Shown: positions 38,706 to 48,809 of the stretch, in pieces
Numbering within the stretch: the first letter of the stretch is position 1
How the letters are laid out: every line of letters starts with the position of its first letter
Assembly: GCA_022841625.1 (NCBI GenBank)
Contig: JALHRD010000014.1
Span: 62,001 to 126,000, forward strand
Length of the DNA: 64,000 nucleotides
Origin: Xanthobacteraceae bacterium
Lineage (GTDB): Bacteria > Pseudomonadota > Alphaproteobacteria > Rhizobiales > Xanthobacteraceae
Direction of reading: 5' to 3'
Position numbers and translations under genes: made by a program
Notes under the pieces: generated by a model
Told to the model about the DNA's origin: nothing
Database searches by the model: none
Seen by the model: the letters and a program-made list of their open reading frames with translations, nothing else

Positions 38706-39158
38706 AATTCCGCAGGCTCAACGCGCCCATCAATCAGCAGCGCAAGCCCTTGAAATTAAAGTGGGACCTCGAATTTCCGGAACGGGGTCGCAGAGATTTC
38801 CGAACCCCTCGAAATTCGCGCGTTCTGCTAACACACGCGGAACGGCGGTGCAACATCGCAGCATTCTTTGGCATTCTGCAAATCGTTGGCATTTCTCAAG
38901 TCGATGCGATTGCGGTGCGGTGTGCGCCAATTCGGCAGATTGACCGCGACACGGCTCGGCAGCAAGCTGGCCAGTGCCGCTGATTTGAAGTTCCTAGCTT
39001 GCTTCGGCCAGCTGCCGTTAGGAGCGTCAAACCGAAAAGCAACACTAGAATCATAGCGTTATGCGTGTCCTTGGCTTCCAAAATTGGTGTCAGCGGTTGC
39101 CCGCGATGGATCACGAATTTCGGCGGCGGGGCACTAAACTCAATCAAGTGGGGATGTC
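38706..39158. other. 453-bp region upstream of atpH and the collagen-like gene
   Basis: This divergent gap must hold the atp operon promoter and the promoter of the collagen-repeat lipoprotein. Visible are TTGGCATT direct repeats at 38868 and 38886 and a weak GGGGT/ACCCC hairpin near 38785-38812. A minus-strand open frame at 38896-39147 (83 codons, one hydrophobic segment LVLLFGLTLLTAA) is possible but has no supporting family. No tRNA or other RNA gene is seen. Confidence 0.5.
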
Positions 39159-39584
39159 ATGCGTTTAGTCACCTCAATGATCGCGGTTTCTGCCCTGCTG
39201 CTGCTAACCGGATGCGAGGGGCGGCAGGGTCCAGCTGGACCGCAAGGTGAAGCAGGACCGCAAGGCGTACAGGGCCCAGCAGGGCCACCCGGCCCTCAAG
39301 GTGCGCGTGGCGAAGCGGGCGCACCGGGACTGCCGGGACCGCCCGGCGCGGCCGGCAAGCCTGGGCCGCAGGGCGATCGGGGACCACAGGGCGAGCGCGG
39401 AGCACCCGGACCGGCTGGCGGTGTGGACGGATTCCGTCGTGTTGAGGCGACTGGCCGGCTGGAGTGCAACAAGGATGAGGTTCCAGTCCTGGCAATCTGC
39501 CGCGATACCGGCCTGGTAGCCCCCAACCAAGACGGCGGAGCGGCCTGCACCGGCGGTATTGTCGGCTTGTGCATGCGGCGTTGA
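39159..39584 (+). CDS. collagen-like (Gly-X-Y) repeat lipoprotein
   Basis: 141 residues. A lipoprotein signal ([19 protein letters not shown]) puts the lipid-bearing Cys at residue 19. Directly after comes an uninterrupted run of about 22-23 Gly-X-Y triplets (starting [16 protein letters not shown]), rich in GPQ, GPP, GAP and charged X/Y residues, enough for a short triple helix. The last 45 residues are a separate segment with four Cys (LECNKDE, LAICRD, AACTGG, LCMRR), possibly a disulfide-bonded trimerisation knob. Such proteins form surface or periplasmic trimers. I know of no function; the gene is divergent from the atp operon. The repeats are in frame and undamaged. Confidence 0.85.
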   Translation: MRLVTSMIAVSALLLLTGCEGRQGPAGPQGEAGPQGVQGPAGPPGPQGARGEAGAPGLPGPPGAAGKPGPQGDRGPQGERGAPGPAGGVDGFRRVEATGRLECNKDEVPVLAICRDTGLVAPNQDGGAACTGGIVGLCMRR

Positions 39585-39976
39585 TCCATCCGCAACGTCC
39601 GCGCTGGATCGATCCGCAGCTGCTAGGTCGCGATTAGGCCGACCAGCCGACGGCGGTAGCTTCGGCCGTCGTCGCCGCAAGGACACGATCGTGCCACCAT
39701 GCGATAGTCGGCGTGACGCAGCTCGATTCTCGCCGGTCGCATGAACGCTCCCTCACCGTCACCACTGCCGGCCGCACGGTCGGCATTCTCCGACCTTTGC
39801 GCGCCGGCACTCAGCACAATCGTGCGCCGGAAGTTCGACCGCGCAGGATCGCGGGTCTATTTTTCTGGCACCGAGCTTTGGGTCCAGAAGCTCTTGGAAT
39901 CGGCGGAGTTCGACGGTTCCGACATCCGCCAAGCAGCCTCGGTCGCTGCCGCGCCTGCACAGATCAAGCCCCGATC
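39585..39976. other. 392-bp gap with a possible small ORF before the MFS gene
   Basis: No clear promoter or terminator stands out. The only coding candidate is a 79-codon plus-strand frame at 39741-39980 described separately. A GC-rich segment follows the collagen-like gene without a hairpin of terminator quality. Confidence 0.4.
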
Positions 39977-39980
39977 ATGA
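39741..39980 (+). CDS. possible small ORF coupled to the MFS gene
   Basis: 79 codons from ATG 39741, with a stop that overlaps the MFS start as ATGA, a typical coupled arrangement. Central part TIVRRKFDRAGSRVYFSGTE followed by LWVQKLLESAEFDGSDIR looks protein-like, but there is no good ribosome binding site and no family that I recognise. Could be a chance open frame in GC-rich DNA. Confidence 0.25.
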   Translation: MNAPSPSPLPAARSAFSDLCAPALSTIVRRKFDRAGSRVYFSGTELWVQKLLESAEFDGSDIRQAASVAAAPAQIKPRS

Positions 39981-41170
39981 GCGAAGAAGCCTCGTCGCGC
40001 GTCCCGCTCATCAAGCTGTTGTGCCTCCTTTGGCTCACGGGCGTAAGCATGCGCGTAACCATTCTGGCAGTGCCGCCGGTGATTCCGCTGATCCACACGG
40101 ACCTGCATCTGAGCGAAGCTCAAGTCGGCTTCCTGGTGAGCTTGCCGCTCCTGCTGTTTGCCCTCGCCGCCGTTCCCGGCGCGCTCTTGGTGCATCGGTT
40201 CGGCACATTTCTCACGCTCTCGGTCGGCATGCTCGTCACAGCCGCCGCCGCGGCCGGTCGCGGCGGCGCCACCACCACCTGGATGCTGTTCGCCACGACC
40301 TTCGCGATGGGTTTCGGTGTCGCGATTATGCAGCCGGCGCTGCCGGCGCTGGTGCGCGAATGGATGCCGCAACGCATCGCGCTCGGCGCCGCCATCTCGA
40401 CCAATGGCTTGGTGATGGGCGGCATGCTGGCGCCGGCGCTCACCGCGCCGCTGGTGCTGCCGCTGGCCGGCAATAGCTGGCGGCTTGATCTTATGATCTG
40501 GGCCGCGCCGGTGTTGGCAACCGCGCTGGTGTTTATCCTTCTTGCGCCACGCGGCAATATGACGATCTCGCCGGGCCCAGCCATGGACCGGCGCTGGTGG
40601 CCGGATTGGCGCAGTCCGACGGTCTGGCTCTTGGGCCTGACCTTCGGATCCAACAATGCGATGTATTACGGCGCCAACGCCTTCATCCCGGACTATCTGG
40701 TCAGCCAAGGGCGCGCCGATCTGGTCGGGGCCGCGCTCACTTGCCTTAACGGTGCGCAGCTGGTGGCAACTTTGCTGTTGCTGCCGATCGCCAGTCATTT
40801 GCAGCGCTGGCGCTCGCTGCCCTATCTCATATTCGGGCCGATCTCGTTTCTAGCGGTGCTCGGCTTGATATTTTCAGGCGGCGTATGGACTGTCGCCTGG
40901 GCCGGGATTATCGGATTTTCAACCGCCGTGACCTTTGCGGTCATGTTGGCGCTGCCGCCGATGCTCAGCCAGCCAGGCGACGTTCATCGCACCGCCGCCG
41001 GCATGTTCACGATCTCATACAGTTGCGCCGTCATCGTTCCGACGCTAAGCGGCGGTGTGTGGGACATCACTGGCCTGCCATGGTCGGCGTTCGTGGCGCT
41101 CGGCGTCTGCGCGCTGGCGCAGAGCGTTTTGGGCGTCGCATTGAATCGCTATCGTGCTAAAGGCCCGTGA
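39977..41170 (+). CDS. MFS transporter (CynX/NimT type)
   Basis: 397 residues from ATG 39977; the longer open frame upstream reads non-membrane sequence. Twelve hydrophobic segments, with MFS pattern MRVTILAVPPVIPLIHTDL, SEAQVGFLVSLPLL, GALLVHRFGTFLTL (A-motif like) and the second-half repeat. CynX-family carriers export or import small anions such as cyanate or nitroimidazole. Stop overlaps the start of the next transporter gene, so the two are coupled. Substrate unknown. Confidence 0.88.
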   Translation: MSEEASSRVPLIKLLCLLWLTGVSMRVTILAVPPVIPLIHTDLHLSEAQVGFLVSLPLLLFALAAVPGALLVHRFGTFLTLSVGMLVTAAAAAGRGGATTTWMLFATTFAMGFGVAIMQPALPALVREWMPQRIALGAAISTNGLVMGGMLAPALTAPLVLPLAGNSWRLDLMIWAAPVLATALVFILLAPRGNMTISPGPAMDRRWWPDWRSPTVWLLGLTFGSNNAMYYGANAFIPDYLVSQGRADLVGAALTCLNGAQLVATLLLLPIASHLQRWRSLPYLIFGPISFLAVLGLIFSGGVWTVAWAGIIGFSTAVTFAVMLALPPMLSQPGDVHRTAAGMFTISYSCAVIVPTLSGGVWDITGLPWSAFVALGVCALAQSVLGVALNRYRAKGP

Positions 41171-42087
41171 TGCGTCGACATTTCAGCGCACTATCCGATC
41201 CCGTCAAGGCACGGCTGCTATTGGTCGTTCTTTGCCTCGGCTGGGGCACGACCTGGGTCACCATGCGGATAGCGCTTGAGGAAATTCCGCCGTTCAGCAT
41301 GCGGGTGGCGACACTCGCGCTGGGCGCGGTCATGTTGGCGATGTTTGCCAGCCTGCGCGGCCGTTCGCTCGCCGTTGCCAGCGCGCGGACCCGAATCCAC
41401 ATTTGCGTGGCGTCGCTTTTCAACATTGTTGCGTTCAGCGTGTTCACGCCGTTTGCGCAACTTGCCGCCGAAACTTCGCGCGTCGCGATCATGGTGTACA
41501 CCATGCCGATCTGGGCGACGCTGCTGGCGCTGCCAATCCTTGGGGAGCGAATGACGCCGACCCGGTCGATGGCACTCGGTCTGTGCATCGCAGGAATGGC
41601 GATCCTGGTCGCCCCACTCGCAGGCCTGGGCATTCCAGCGGGCATCATGCTTGCGCTCGGCGCCGCGGTGAGTTGGGCGGCGGGAACCGTTTATCTGAAA
41701 TGGGCAAAGCTTGACGGCGACCCGGTCGCGATGACGTTCTGGCAGGTGGTGTTCGGGGCCATCGTTGTGGCGATCTGCCTGCTGGTGTTCGAAGGCTCCT
41801 TGACCCTGCAAGCAAGCGGGCGCGCGCTGTTCGGCCTGATCTATAGCGGCATTATCGGTTCCGGGCTTTGCTATTTCCTGTGGTTTAGCATTGTGCGGCA
41901 ATTGCCGGCCTCGACTTCGGCGCTAGGTATTCTCGCCTCGCCGGTGATCGGGGTCATCACGGCCATGATCGTCTTGGGCGAACGCCCGACCTGGTTCGAC
42001 GCCATCGGCTTTGCGCTGATGCTGTCGGCCTCGGCGCTGGTGGTCATGCGGCCGGACGGGGCGGCGCCAACGCGTGAGGTGGTCTGA
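41170..42087 (+). CDS. EamA/DMT-family transporter
   Basis: 305 residues from ATG 41170 overlapping the MFS stop (TGATG). Ten hydrophobic segments as two EamA repeats: WGTTWVTMRIALEEIPPFSM in the first, GSGLCYFLWFSIVRQLPAS and PVIGVITAMIVLGERP in the second. DMT members export amino acids or metabolites. It converges with priA. Confidence 0.9.
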   Translation: MRRHFSALSDPVKARLLLVVLCLGWGTTWVTMRIALEEIPPFSMRVATLALGAVMLAMFASLRGRSLAVASARTRIHICVASLFNIVAFSVFTPFAQLAAETSRVAIMVYTMPIWATLLALPILGERMTPTRSMALGLCIAGMAILVAPLAGLGIPAGIMLALGAAVSWAAGTVYLKWAKLDGDPVAMTFWQVVFGAIVVAICLLVFEGSLTLQASGRALFGLIYSGIIGSGLCYFLWFSIVRQLPASTSALGILASPVIGVITAMIVLGERPTWFDAIGFALMLSASALVVMRPDGAAPTREVV

Positions 42088-42115
42088 TTGGCAATCGCGG
42101 CAAGGACGGCGCGCG

Positions 42116-44290
42116 CTATAAGAAACTCTGCGGATCGACATCCACCTCAAGCTTGATGTTCCCGGTTTTCTTCGGCGCTTTCGCCATCCACTCCCGCAGA
42201 TAAGCCGACAGATCGTAGGCGCGCGGCGCCTTCACCAGAATTCGGAAGCGATACCGTCCGCGCACCAGCGCCAGCGGCGCCGCGGCTGGACCAAGCACGC
42301 GCACGGTTTCATCGAATGGCGCCGCCGCCGCGACCCGGCGCGCAAAGCTCTCGGTGGCGTGCTTGTCCGAACCAGAAATCAACAGGCTCGCCAGCCGCCC
42401 GAACGGCGGGTAGTTCGTCTTCTCTCGTAGTTCAATTTCCGTCGCATAGAACGCATCACGATCCGAAGCGATCAAGGCCTTCATCACCGGATGCTCGGGC
42501 TGGTGGGTCTGCAAAAATCCAATGCCATGGCCCGCCTCTCGGCCGGCGCGGCCAACCACCTGATGCAACAGCTGAAAGGTGCGTTCGGCGGCGCGCGGGT
42601 CGCCATTGGCGAGGCCGAGATCGGCATCGACAATGCCCACCAAATTGAGCTTCGGAAAATGGTGCCCTTTGGCCCCCAATTGCGTGCCGATGACAATATC
42701 GAAACGGCCCGCGGCAACGTCGTCAAGTTCCTCCCGCAGACGCTCCATCGAATCGACGAGATCGCTGGACAGCACCAGAATGCGCGCGCCAGGAAACAGC
42801 TCCGCTGCCTCCTGCTCCAGCCGTTCGACGCCAGGACCGACCGGCGCGAACGACTCGGTTGCCTGGCAATGCGGACACTGCTCCGGCAACGGCATCGCAA
42901 ACCCGCAATGATGGCAAACCAGCCGACGCCGAAAACGGTGATCGACCAGCCAAGCATCGCAGTTCGGGCAAGACAGCCGGTGGCCGCAACCGCGGCACAG
43001 CGTGAGCGGCGCAAAACCGCGACGGTTGAGGAACAATAGCGCCTGCTCGCCGCGCTCAATGGCGGTCTTCACGGCCTCCGCCAGCCGCGGCGCGATGAAG
43101 CGCCCGCGCGGCGGCCCCTCACGCTTAAGATCGATCGCTTCGATCCCCGGCAGGCTTTGACCGCCAAAGCGTTCCGGGAGGTGTAATTTCTTGTAGCGAC
43201 CGCGCCGCGCATTCACTTCAGATTCGACCGACGGCGTCGCGGAGGCAAGCACAATCGGGAAGCCGCCGACATTAGCCCGCACCACCGCCATATCGCGCGC
43301 GTGATAGCGCACGCCATCCTCTTGCTTGTAAGCGGGATCGTGCTCCTCATCGACCACAATCAAACCGAGATCGGCATAGGGCAGGAATAGCGCAGAGCGT
43401 GCGCCGACCGTGACCGTCGCCTCGCCCAGCGCTACCGCCGCCCAGGTGCGCGCGCGCAACCGTTGCGACAATTGTGAATGCCATTCCGCCGGCCGCACGC
43501 CGAAGCGTTCGGCAAATCGGTCGAGCACCTGCGAGGTGAGCGCGATCTCCGGCATCAGAATCAACGCCTGACGGCCGCAACGGATCGTTTCCGCCACCGC
43601 TTCGAGATACACCGCGGTCTTGCCAGAGCCCGTGACCCCATCGAGCAGCGTCGCAGAATAGCCGCCGGCGCCGACCGTCGCGCGCAATGCATCGACTGCC
43701 GCCTGTTGTCCCGGCTCAAGCTCGGGCGACGCAAAATCGGGATCGGGCGGGCGCGCAACCGGCTCTGGCGGCAGCACCAGCGTCTCCAATGTGCCCTCGT
43801 CAATGAGTCCGTCGACCACGCCGGCCGACACGCCGGCCTCATCCGCGACTTCGCTCTTGCTGCGCAGAAGCCCATCGGTCATCGACACCAGCACGCGCTG
43901 GCGCGCCGGAGTCATGCGCCGCGGCGGCGGGCCCGCAAGCCGCACGCCAACCCGTTCCCGCGCCGGACCCAGATGCTCGCCCATGCGCAGCGCCATGCGC
44001 ACGACCATCCCGCGCGGCGACAGGGTGTAGTTCGCCACCCAGTCAACGAAGCTGCGCAATTCACCTTTCAGCGGTGGAACGTCGAGCTTGTCGGCGATGT
44101 CCTTGAGACGATTATCGAGGCGTGGATTGGGATTGGCGTTATCCGCCCAGACCACCCCCAGCACCTCGCGGGCGCCGAGCGGCACTGAAACGACATCGCC
44201 AGGCGCCACGGCGATCCCCTGCGGCACCACATAGGAATAGGCCTGGTCGAGCGCGACCGGCACCAGGACATCAACGACGCGCCGTTTCAT
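42116..44290 (-). CDS. priA: primosomal protein N' (replication restart helicase PriA)
   Basis: 724 residues from ATG 44290 (GTG 44326 is an alternative). N-terminal DNA 3'-end binding domain (VDVLVPVALDQAYSYVVP), helicase motif I DGVTGSGKTAVYLEAV, motif II VVDEEHDPAYKQ, eight-Cys zinc module around 430-470 (CRGCGHRLSCPNCDA, CHHCGFA, CPHCQ), and QVVGRAGRE in motif VI. It reloads the replisome at collapsed forks. Upstream neighbour xerC is divergent. Confidence 0.96.
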   Translation of the reverse strand: MKRRVVDVLVPVALDQAYSYVVPQGIAVAPGDVVSVPLGAREVLGVVWADNANPNPRLDNRLKDIADKLDVPPLKGELRSFVDWVANYTLSPRGMVVRMALRMGEHLGPARERVGVRLAGPPPRRMTPARQRVLVSMTDGLLRSKSEVADEAGVSAGVVDGLIDEGTLETLVLPPEPVARPPDPDFASPELEPGQQAAVDALRATVGAGGYSATLLDGVTGSGKTAVYLEAVAETIRCGRQALILMPEIALTSQVLDRFAERFGVRPAEWHSQLSQRLRARTWAAVALGEATVTVGARSALFLPYADLGLIVVDEEHDPAYKQEDGVRYHARDMAVVRANVGGFPIVLASATPSVESEVNARRGRYKKLHLPERFGGQSLPGIEAIDLKREGPPRGRFIAPRLAEAVKTAIERGEQALLFLNRRGFAPLTLCRGCGHRLSCPNCDAWLVDHRFRRRLVCHHCGFAMPLPEQCPHCQATESFAPVGPGVERLEQEAAELFPGARILVLSSDLVDSMERLREELDDVAAGRFDIVIGTQLGAKGHHFPKLNLVGIVDADLGLANGDPRAAERTFQLLHQVVGRAGREAGHGIGFLQTHQPEHPVMKALIASDRDAFYATEIELREKTNYPPFGRLASLLISGSDKHATESFARRVAAAAPFDETVRVLGPAAAPLALVRGRYRFRILVKAPRAYDLSAYLREWMAKAPKKTGNIKLEVDVDPQSFL

Positions 44291-44399
44291 CGGCAATTTA
44301 TGGGCCGATCCCGCGCGATTCTCCACGCTTAAGAAAGGGGTAGGAAGCGGATGTGATGATGCCAGGGCGCCAGAATCAAATCACATCGCCGGGCTCTCA

Positions 44400-45365
44400 A
44401 TGGTCGAATCCAACGCCAACTCTGAAATTTTCCCGTTTGCCGGCGCCAACATTACGGCCGAGCTGGTGCGCTGGCGCATGTTCCTGGCCAGCGAGCGACG
44501 AATGTCGCCAAAGACGGTCGAGGCCTATACCCGCGACGCCAGCCAGTTTCTCGGCTTCCTCGCCGAGCACCTCGGCGGCGCGGTGACCCTCGCGCAACTG
44601 ATGAAGCTCGCACCAGCGGATGTACGCGCCTTCATGGCGTCACGACGCGCCGATGGCATCGGCAGCCGTTCGTTGATGCGTGCGCTCGCCGGCGCCCGCT
44701 CGTTCACGCGCTTCCTCGAACGCGAAGGCAAGGGCCGGGTCAGCGCGCTGTTTGCGGTGCGAACGCCCAAGATTGTCAAGACGCTGCCCAAGCCGATCGC
44801 CATCGACGCAGCAAAGCAGTTTACCGATGTCGGCCTGCGCACCGGCGAGGAGCGCGAACCATGGGTGCTGGCCCGCGACGCGGCGGTGCTGGCCCTGCTC
44901 TACGGTTCCGGTCTGCGCATATCCGAAGCGCTGGGTCTGCCGCGCAAGGCAGTGCCCTTGCCCGGCCGGGGTGACTCCATCACCGTTACCGGCAAGGGCA
45001 ACAAACAGCGCATGGTGCCGGTGTTACCGCAGGTCCTTAACCTAATCGCCGACTACGCCAAGCTTTGTCCCCACGATCTGCCACCCGACGGGCCGCTGTT
45101 TATCGGAGTGCGTGGCGGGCCGCTCTCGCCGCGCATCGTTCAATTCGCGATGGCGCATCTGCGCGGGGCGCTCGGCCTCCCAGATAGCGCGACGCCGCAC
45201 GCGCTGAGGCATTCGTTCGCGACTCATCTGCTGTCCCGCGGCGGCGACCTACGCGCGATCCAGGAATTGCTCGGCCATGCCTCACTGTCGACCACGCAAA
45301 CCTACACCGCGGTCGATGCCGAACGGCTGATGGAAGTCTACCGCAGCACGCATCCGCGCGCGTAG
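44400..45365 (+). CDS. xerC: tyrosine recombinase XerC
   Basis: 321 residues. N-terminal SAM-like DNA-binding domain (WRMFLASERRMSPKTVEAY) and catalytic domain with R of GSGLRISEALGL, K in TGKGNKQRMVP, H-x2-R in HALRHSFATHLL, H in LLGHASLSTTQ and the nucleophile Y in TYTAVD. It resolves chromosome dimers at dif together with XerD. No dif site was found in the window. Confidence 0.95.
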   Translation: MVESNANSEIFPFAGANITAELVRWRMFLASERRMSPKTVEAYTRDASQFLGFLAEHLGGAVTLAQLMKLAPADVRAFMASRRADGIGSRSLMRALAGARSFTRFLEREGKGRVSALFAVRTPKIVKTLPKPIAIDAAKQFTDVGLRTGEEREPWVLARDAAVLALLYGSGLRISEALGLPRKAVPLPGRGDSITVTGKGNKQRMVPVLPQVLNLIADYAKLCPHDLPPDGPLFIGVRGGPLSPRIVQFAMAHLRGALGLPDSATPHALRHSFATHLLSRGGDLRAIQELLGHASLSTTQTYTAVDAERLMEVYRSTHPRA

Positions 45366-45464
45366 CGCACCGCCGTCACACGTCACTTCTGCTCGGCCCA
45401 CCCACTTGCAGACGCTGCAATGTTCGCTACACCGTCCTCCCGTCTAACCAGGGAGGATTCGGCC

Positions 45465-46142
45465 ATGAGCCACGGCGTCCACGCGGTGCAACACGAAGCT
45501 GAACACAAGATTCAACACGATAGCGGGCATGGCGGCGGCGGGAAAAACCTGCTCGACGCCCGCAACAGAAAAGTTGCCTTGCTAATTGCGGTGATTGCGC
45601 TTGGCCTCGCATTCTCCGAGACTCTTGGCAAGAGCGCCCAGACCGCGGCGCTCAGCTACAATGTCGAGGCGTCGAACCTCTGGGCATTCTTCCAGGCCAA
45701 GACCATCCGCCAGACCGTGCTGGAGACCGGCACCGAGATCCTCAAGATCGACCTCGTTCGCGATGCCGGCGATACCGCCGCCGTTAAGGCCGCGCTGACC
45801 AAACGCATCGACTCCTGGGAAAAGACCGCGGCGCGCTACAATACCGAGTTGATGGATCCGCCGGTGCGCAAGGAGGTCAATCTCAATCCACCCTATGGCG
45901 AGGGTCGTCGCGAATTGATGGCACGTGCGATCGCGGCCGAGAAACGCCGTGACACCGCCATGGAGCGCTACCACCACTATGAGGTCGCCTCCGCCGCATT
46001 CCAGATCGGCATCGTGCTGGCGTCAGCCACCGTGATCACCGGCATGGTGGTGCTGACCTATCTTGCGGCCGGGCTGGGCGCCGTCGGCCTCGCATTCATG
46101 GCGATCGGCTTCTTTGCGCCGCACGCGGTGCACTTGTTTTAA
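45465..46142 (+). CDS. DUF4337 membrane protein
   Basis: 225 residues from ATG 45465 with AGGGAGGA upstream. His-rich start (HGVHAVQHEAEHKIQHDSGH), one transmembrane segment near 45-60 (VALLIAVIALGLAFSE), central helical region with QAALSYNVEASNLWAFFQAK-like residues, and two C-terminal hydrophobic segments. DUF4337 proteins are common in Proteobacteria with no known role. Converges with lpdA. Confidence 0.88.
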   Translation: MSHGVHAVQHEAEHKIQHDSGHGGGGKNLLDARNRKVALLIAVIALGLAFSETLGKSAQTAALSYNVEASNLWAFFQAKTIRQTVLETGTEILKIDLVRDAGDTAAVKAALTKRIDSWEKTAARYNTELMDPPVRKEVNLNPPYGEGRRELMARAIAAEKRRDTAMERYHHYEVASAAFQIGIVLASATVITGMVVLTYLAAGLGAVGLAFMAIGFFAPHAVHLF

Positions 46143-46144
46143 TT

Positions 46145-46176
46145 CCACGCCACTCGTGCGCATCACGCACGCGTGG
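46145..46176. terminator. candidate bidirectional hairpin between DUF4337 gene and lpdA
   Basis: Outer arms CCACGC (46145-46150) and GCGTGG (46171-46176) enclose CGTGCG-CATCA-CGCACG, overlapping in one base. It lies exactly between the convergent stops at 46142 and 46182. It has no T run, so efficiency is uncertain. Confidence 0.45.
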
Positions 46177-46181
46177 CGCCA

Positions 46182-47582
46182 TCAAACATGAATCGCGCGC
46201 TTGGCGACCGCGAGCGCGGCTTCTTTCACTGCCTCGGGCAGGGTTGGGTGAGCGTGGCAGGTGCGCGCGATGTCTTCCGCCGCTGCGCCGAATTCCATCG
46301 CCACCGCCGCCTCCGCGATCATATTGCCGGCGTCGGCGCCGAGAATGTGCACGCCCAGCACGCGGTCGGTCTTGGCATCCGCCAAAATCTTGACGAAACC
46401 GTCGGTTTTCTGGTTGGCCTTGGCGCGACCATTGGCGGTGAACGGGAACTTGCCGGCGTTGTAGGCGACACCGGCCTGCTTGAGTTCCTCTTCGGATTTT
46501 CCGACCGAAGCGAGCTCGGGATAAGTGTAGATCACGTTCGGGATCACATCGTAATTCACGTGGCCGGCCTGGCAGGCAAGGATCTCCGCGACCGCGACGC
46601 CCTCGTCCTCGGCTTTGTGGGCTAGCATCGGCCCCGCGATCACGTCGCCGATGGCGTAAACGCCCGCCACGTTGGTTGCGAAATGCGCGTCGACGATCAC
46701 CCGGCCGCGGTTGTCGATCTTGATACCGGCGCCGTCGAGCCCAAGCCCTGCCGTATAGGGTATGCGTCCGATCGCCACGAGCACGACATCGGCCTCGAGC
46801 GTTTCCTTGGCACCGCCGGCCGCCGGCTCAATTGTCGCCTTGAGAGTCTTGCTGGAGGAATCGACCCCGGTCACCTTCGAGGCCAGCTTGAACACAATGC
46901 CCTGCTTTTCGAGCAGCCGCTGGAAGCTCTTCGCCATGTCGAGATCGATGCCGGGTACGATACGGTCCAAGAATTCGACCACCGTGACACTGGCACCAAG
47001 CCGCCGCCACACCGAACCGAGTTCGAGCCCGATCACCCCGGCGCCGACCACCAACAGCTTCTCCGGCACGGTCGCGAGCGTGAGCGCACCGGTCGAGGAT
47101 ACGACGCGCTTTTCGTCGATATCGATGCCTTTGAGCCGCGCCACGTCAGAACCGGTGGCAATGACGATGCTCTTGGTTTCCAAGCTCTGCGCCTTGCCGC
47201 CTTCGCCCATCACCGCGACCTTACCAGGCGCAACGATGCGGCCGACCCCGCGCGCGACATCGATCTTGTTCTTCTTCAAAAGGTAGTCGACGCCCTTGGT
47301 GTTGCCATCAACCGCCTCGTCCTTGAATTTCATCATGGTGGCGAGATCAAGCGTCGGCTTGCCGACCTTGATACCCATCTTGGCGAAACCATGGCCGGCT
47401 TCTTCGAAAAGCTCGGACGCGTGCAACAACGCCTTCGAGGGAATGCAGCCGACATTCAGGCAGGTCCCGCCGAACGTCTTGTCTTTTTCGACCACGGCGG
47501 TCTTCAGGCCCAGCTGCGCCGCACGGATCGCGCAGACATAGCCGCCCGGGCCGGTGCCAATGACGATGAGATCGTAGGCCAT
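46182..47582 (-). CDS. lpdA: dihydrolipoyl dehydrogenase (E3)
   Basis: 466 residues. FAD motif [18 protein letters not shown], redox disulfide in [19 protein letters not shown] motif [15 protein letters not shown], and catalytic His-Glu in [14 protein letters not shown]. It reoxidises the lipoyl arms of the 2-oxoglutarate dehydrogenase complex encoded just upstream. Twelve bp after odhB, end of the operon. Confidence 0.97.
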   Translation of the reverse strand: MAYDLIVIGTGPGGYVCAIRAAQLGLKTAVVEKDKTFGGTCLNVGCIPSKALLHASELFEEAGHGFAKMGIKVGKPTLDLATMMKFKDEAVDGNTKGVDYLLKKNKIDVARGVGRIVAPGKVAVMGEGGKAQSLETKSIVIATGSDVARLKGIDIDEKRVVSSTGALTLATVPEKLLVVGAGVIGLELGSVWRRLGASVTVVEFLDRIVPGIDLDMAKSFQRLLEKQGIVFKLASKVTGVDSSSKTLKATIEPAAGGAKETLEADVVLVAIGRIPYTAGLGLDGAGIKIDNRGRVIVDAHFATNVAGVYAIGDVIAGPMLAHKAEDEGVAVAEILACQAGHVNYDVIPNVIYTYPELASVGKSEEELKQAGVAYNAGKFPFTANGRAKANQKTDGFVKILADAKTDRVLGVHILGADAGNMIAEAAVAMEFGAAAEDIARTCHAHPTLPEAVKEAALAVAKRAIHV

Positions 47583-47594
47583 GGTCCGGCGTCC

Positions 47595-48797
47595 TTACAG
47601 ATCCAGCACCAACCGCGCGGGATCCTCCAGCACCTCCTTGACCCGCACCAGGAATGTCACGGCCTCGCGGCCGTCGACAATACGGTGGTCATAGGAGAGC
47701 GCGAGATACATCATCGGCCGCACTTCGATCTTACCGGCAATGACCATTGGCCGTTCCTGGATTTTGTGCATGCCGAGGATGCCGGACTGCGGCGCGTTCA
47801 GAATCGGCGTTGACATCAGCGAGCCATAGACGCCGCCATTGGTGATGGTGAAGGTGCCGCCCTGCATTTCCTCGATCTTGAGCGAACCGTCGCGCGCCCG
47901 GCGACCCAGGCCGGCAATTTCCTTCTCGATCGTCGCGAGCGATTTCGTGTCACAGTCACGGACCACAGGGACAACAAGTCCGCGCTCGGTGCCAACCGCG
48001 ATGCCGAGATGGTAGTAGTTCTTGTAAACGATGTCGGCGCCATCGATCTCGGCATTGACGGCGGGAATTTCCTTCAGCGCCTGCACGCAGGCATGCACGA
48101 AAAACCCCATGAAGCCCAGCTTCACGCCGTGCTTTTTCTCGAACGGATCGCGATACTGGCTGCGCATTTCCATCACATGGCTCATGTCGACCTCGTTGAA
48201 GGTCGTGAGCATTGCGGCAGTATTCTGCGCATCCTTGAGGCGGCGCGCGATGGTCGTGCGCAACCGCGTCATCTTCACGCGCTCCTCACGGGCGGCATCG
48301 TCCTGCGGCAACGGCGCGCGTAACTGGACCGCGGCAGCGGTCTGCGCCACCGGAGTCGGCTGCGCCGCAGCACGCTCGATCGCTGCCATCATGTCACCCT
48401 TAGTGACGCGACCATCCCGGCCGGAGCCCGGCACGACCGCCGGGCTTACGCCGCTTTCAGCCGCCAGCTTACGCACCGAGGGCGGCACCGGCATGGCGGG
48501 CGCCGGCGTGGCTGGCTTTGCCGCGGTAGTGGGCGCCGGCTTTGCCGCGAGCGCGACGCCGACTCCATCCTTGATTTCGCCGAGCAAGGCGCCGACGGCA
48601 ACGGTTTCGCCGTCCTTGGCCGCAATCGCCGCAAGCGTGCCGGCGGCAGGCGCGGGAACTTCGATGGTAACCTTGTCGGTCTCAAGCTCGACCAGCGGCT
48701 CATCCACCGCGACGGAATCGCCAGGCTTCTTGAACCACTTGCCGATGGTCGCCTCGGTGACGGATTCGCCCAGTGTTGGAACGCGGATTTCAGTCAT
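47595..48797 (-). CDS. odhB: dihydrolipoyl succinyltransferase (E2 of 2-oxoglutarate dehydrogenase)
   Basis: 400 residues. One N-terminal lipoyl domain with the lipoylated Lys in [12 protein letters not shown] (about 43), an Ala/Pro linker, E3-binding domain ([23 protein letters not shown]) and the catalytic domain ending with the His-Asp site [13 protein letters not shown]. Transfers succinyl to CoA. 12 bp after odhA. Typical alphaproteobacterial length. Confidence 0.97.
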   Translation of the reverse strand: MTEIRVPTLGESVTEATIGKWFKKPGDSVAVDEPLVELETDKVTIEVPAPAAGTLAAIAAKDGETVAVGALLGEIKDGVGVALAAKPAPTTAAKPATPAPAMPVPPSVRKLAAESGVSPAVVPGSGRDGRVTKGDMMAAIERAAAQPTPVAQTAAAVQLRAPLPQDDAAREERVKMTRLRTTIARRLKDAQNTAAMLTTFNEVDMSHVMEMRSQYRDPFEKKHGVKLGFMGFFVHACVQALKEIPAVNAEIDGADIVYKNYYHLGIAVGTERGLVVPVVRDCDTKSLATIEKEIAGLGRRARDGSLKIEEMQGGTFTITNGGVYGSLMSTPILNAPQSGILGMHKIQERPMVIAGKIEVRPMMYLALSYDHRIVDGREAVTFLVRVKEVLEDPARLVLDL

Positions 48798-48809
48798 GGC
48801 AATCGCCCC

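Noticed and set aside
38868-38893. TTGGCATT repeats upstream of atpH as a sigma-54 promoter
   Set aside because: In the best candidate the GG and GC are only six bases apart; sigma-54 promoters need about ten. Kept only as direct repeats.
38896-39147. 83-codon minus-strand frame with one hydrophobic segment upstream of atpH
   Set aside because: No clear ribosome binding site, no recognisable family, and it covers the expected atp promoter region; noted only in the gap entry.
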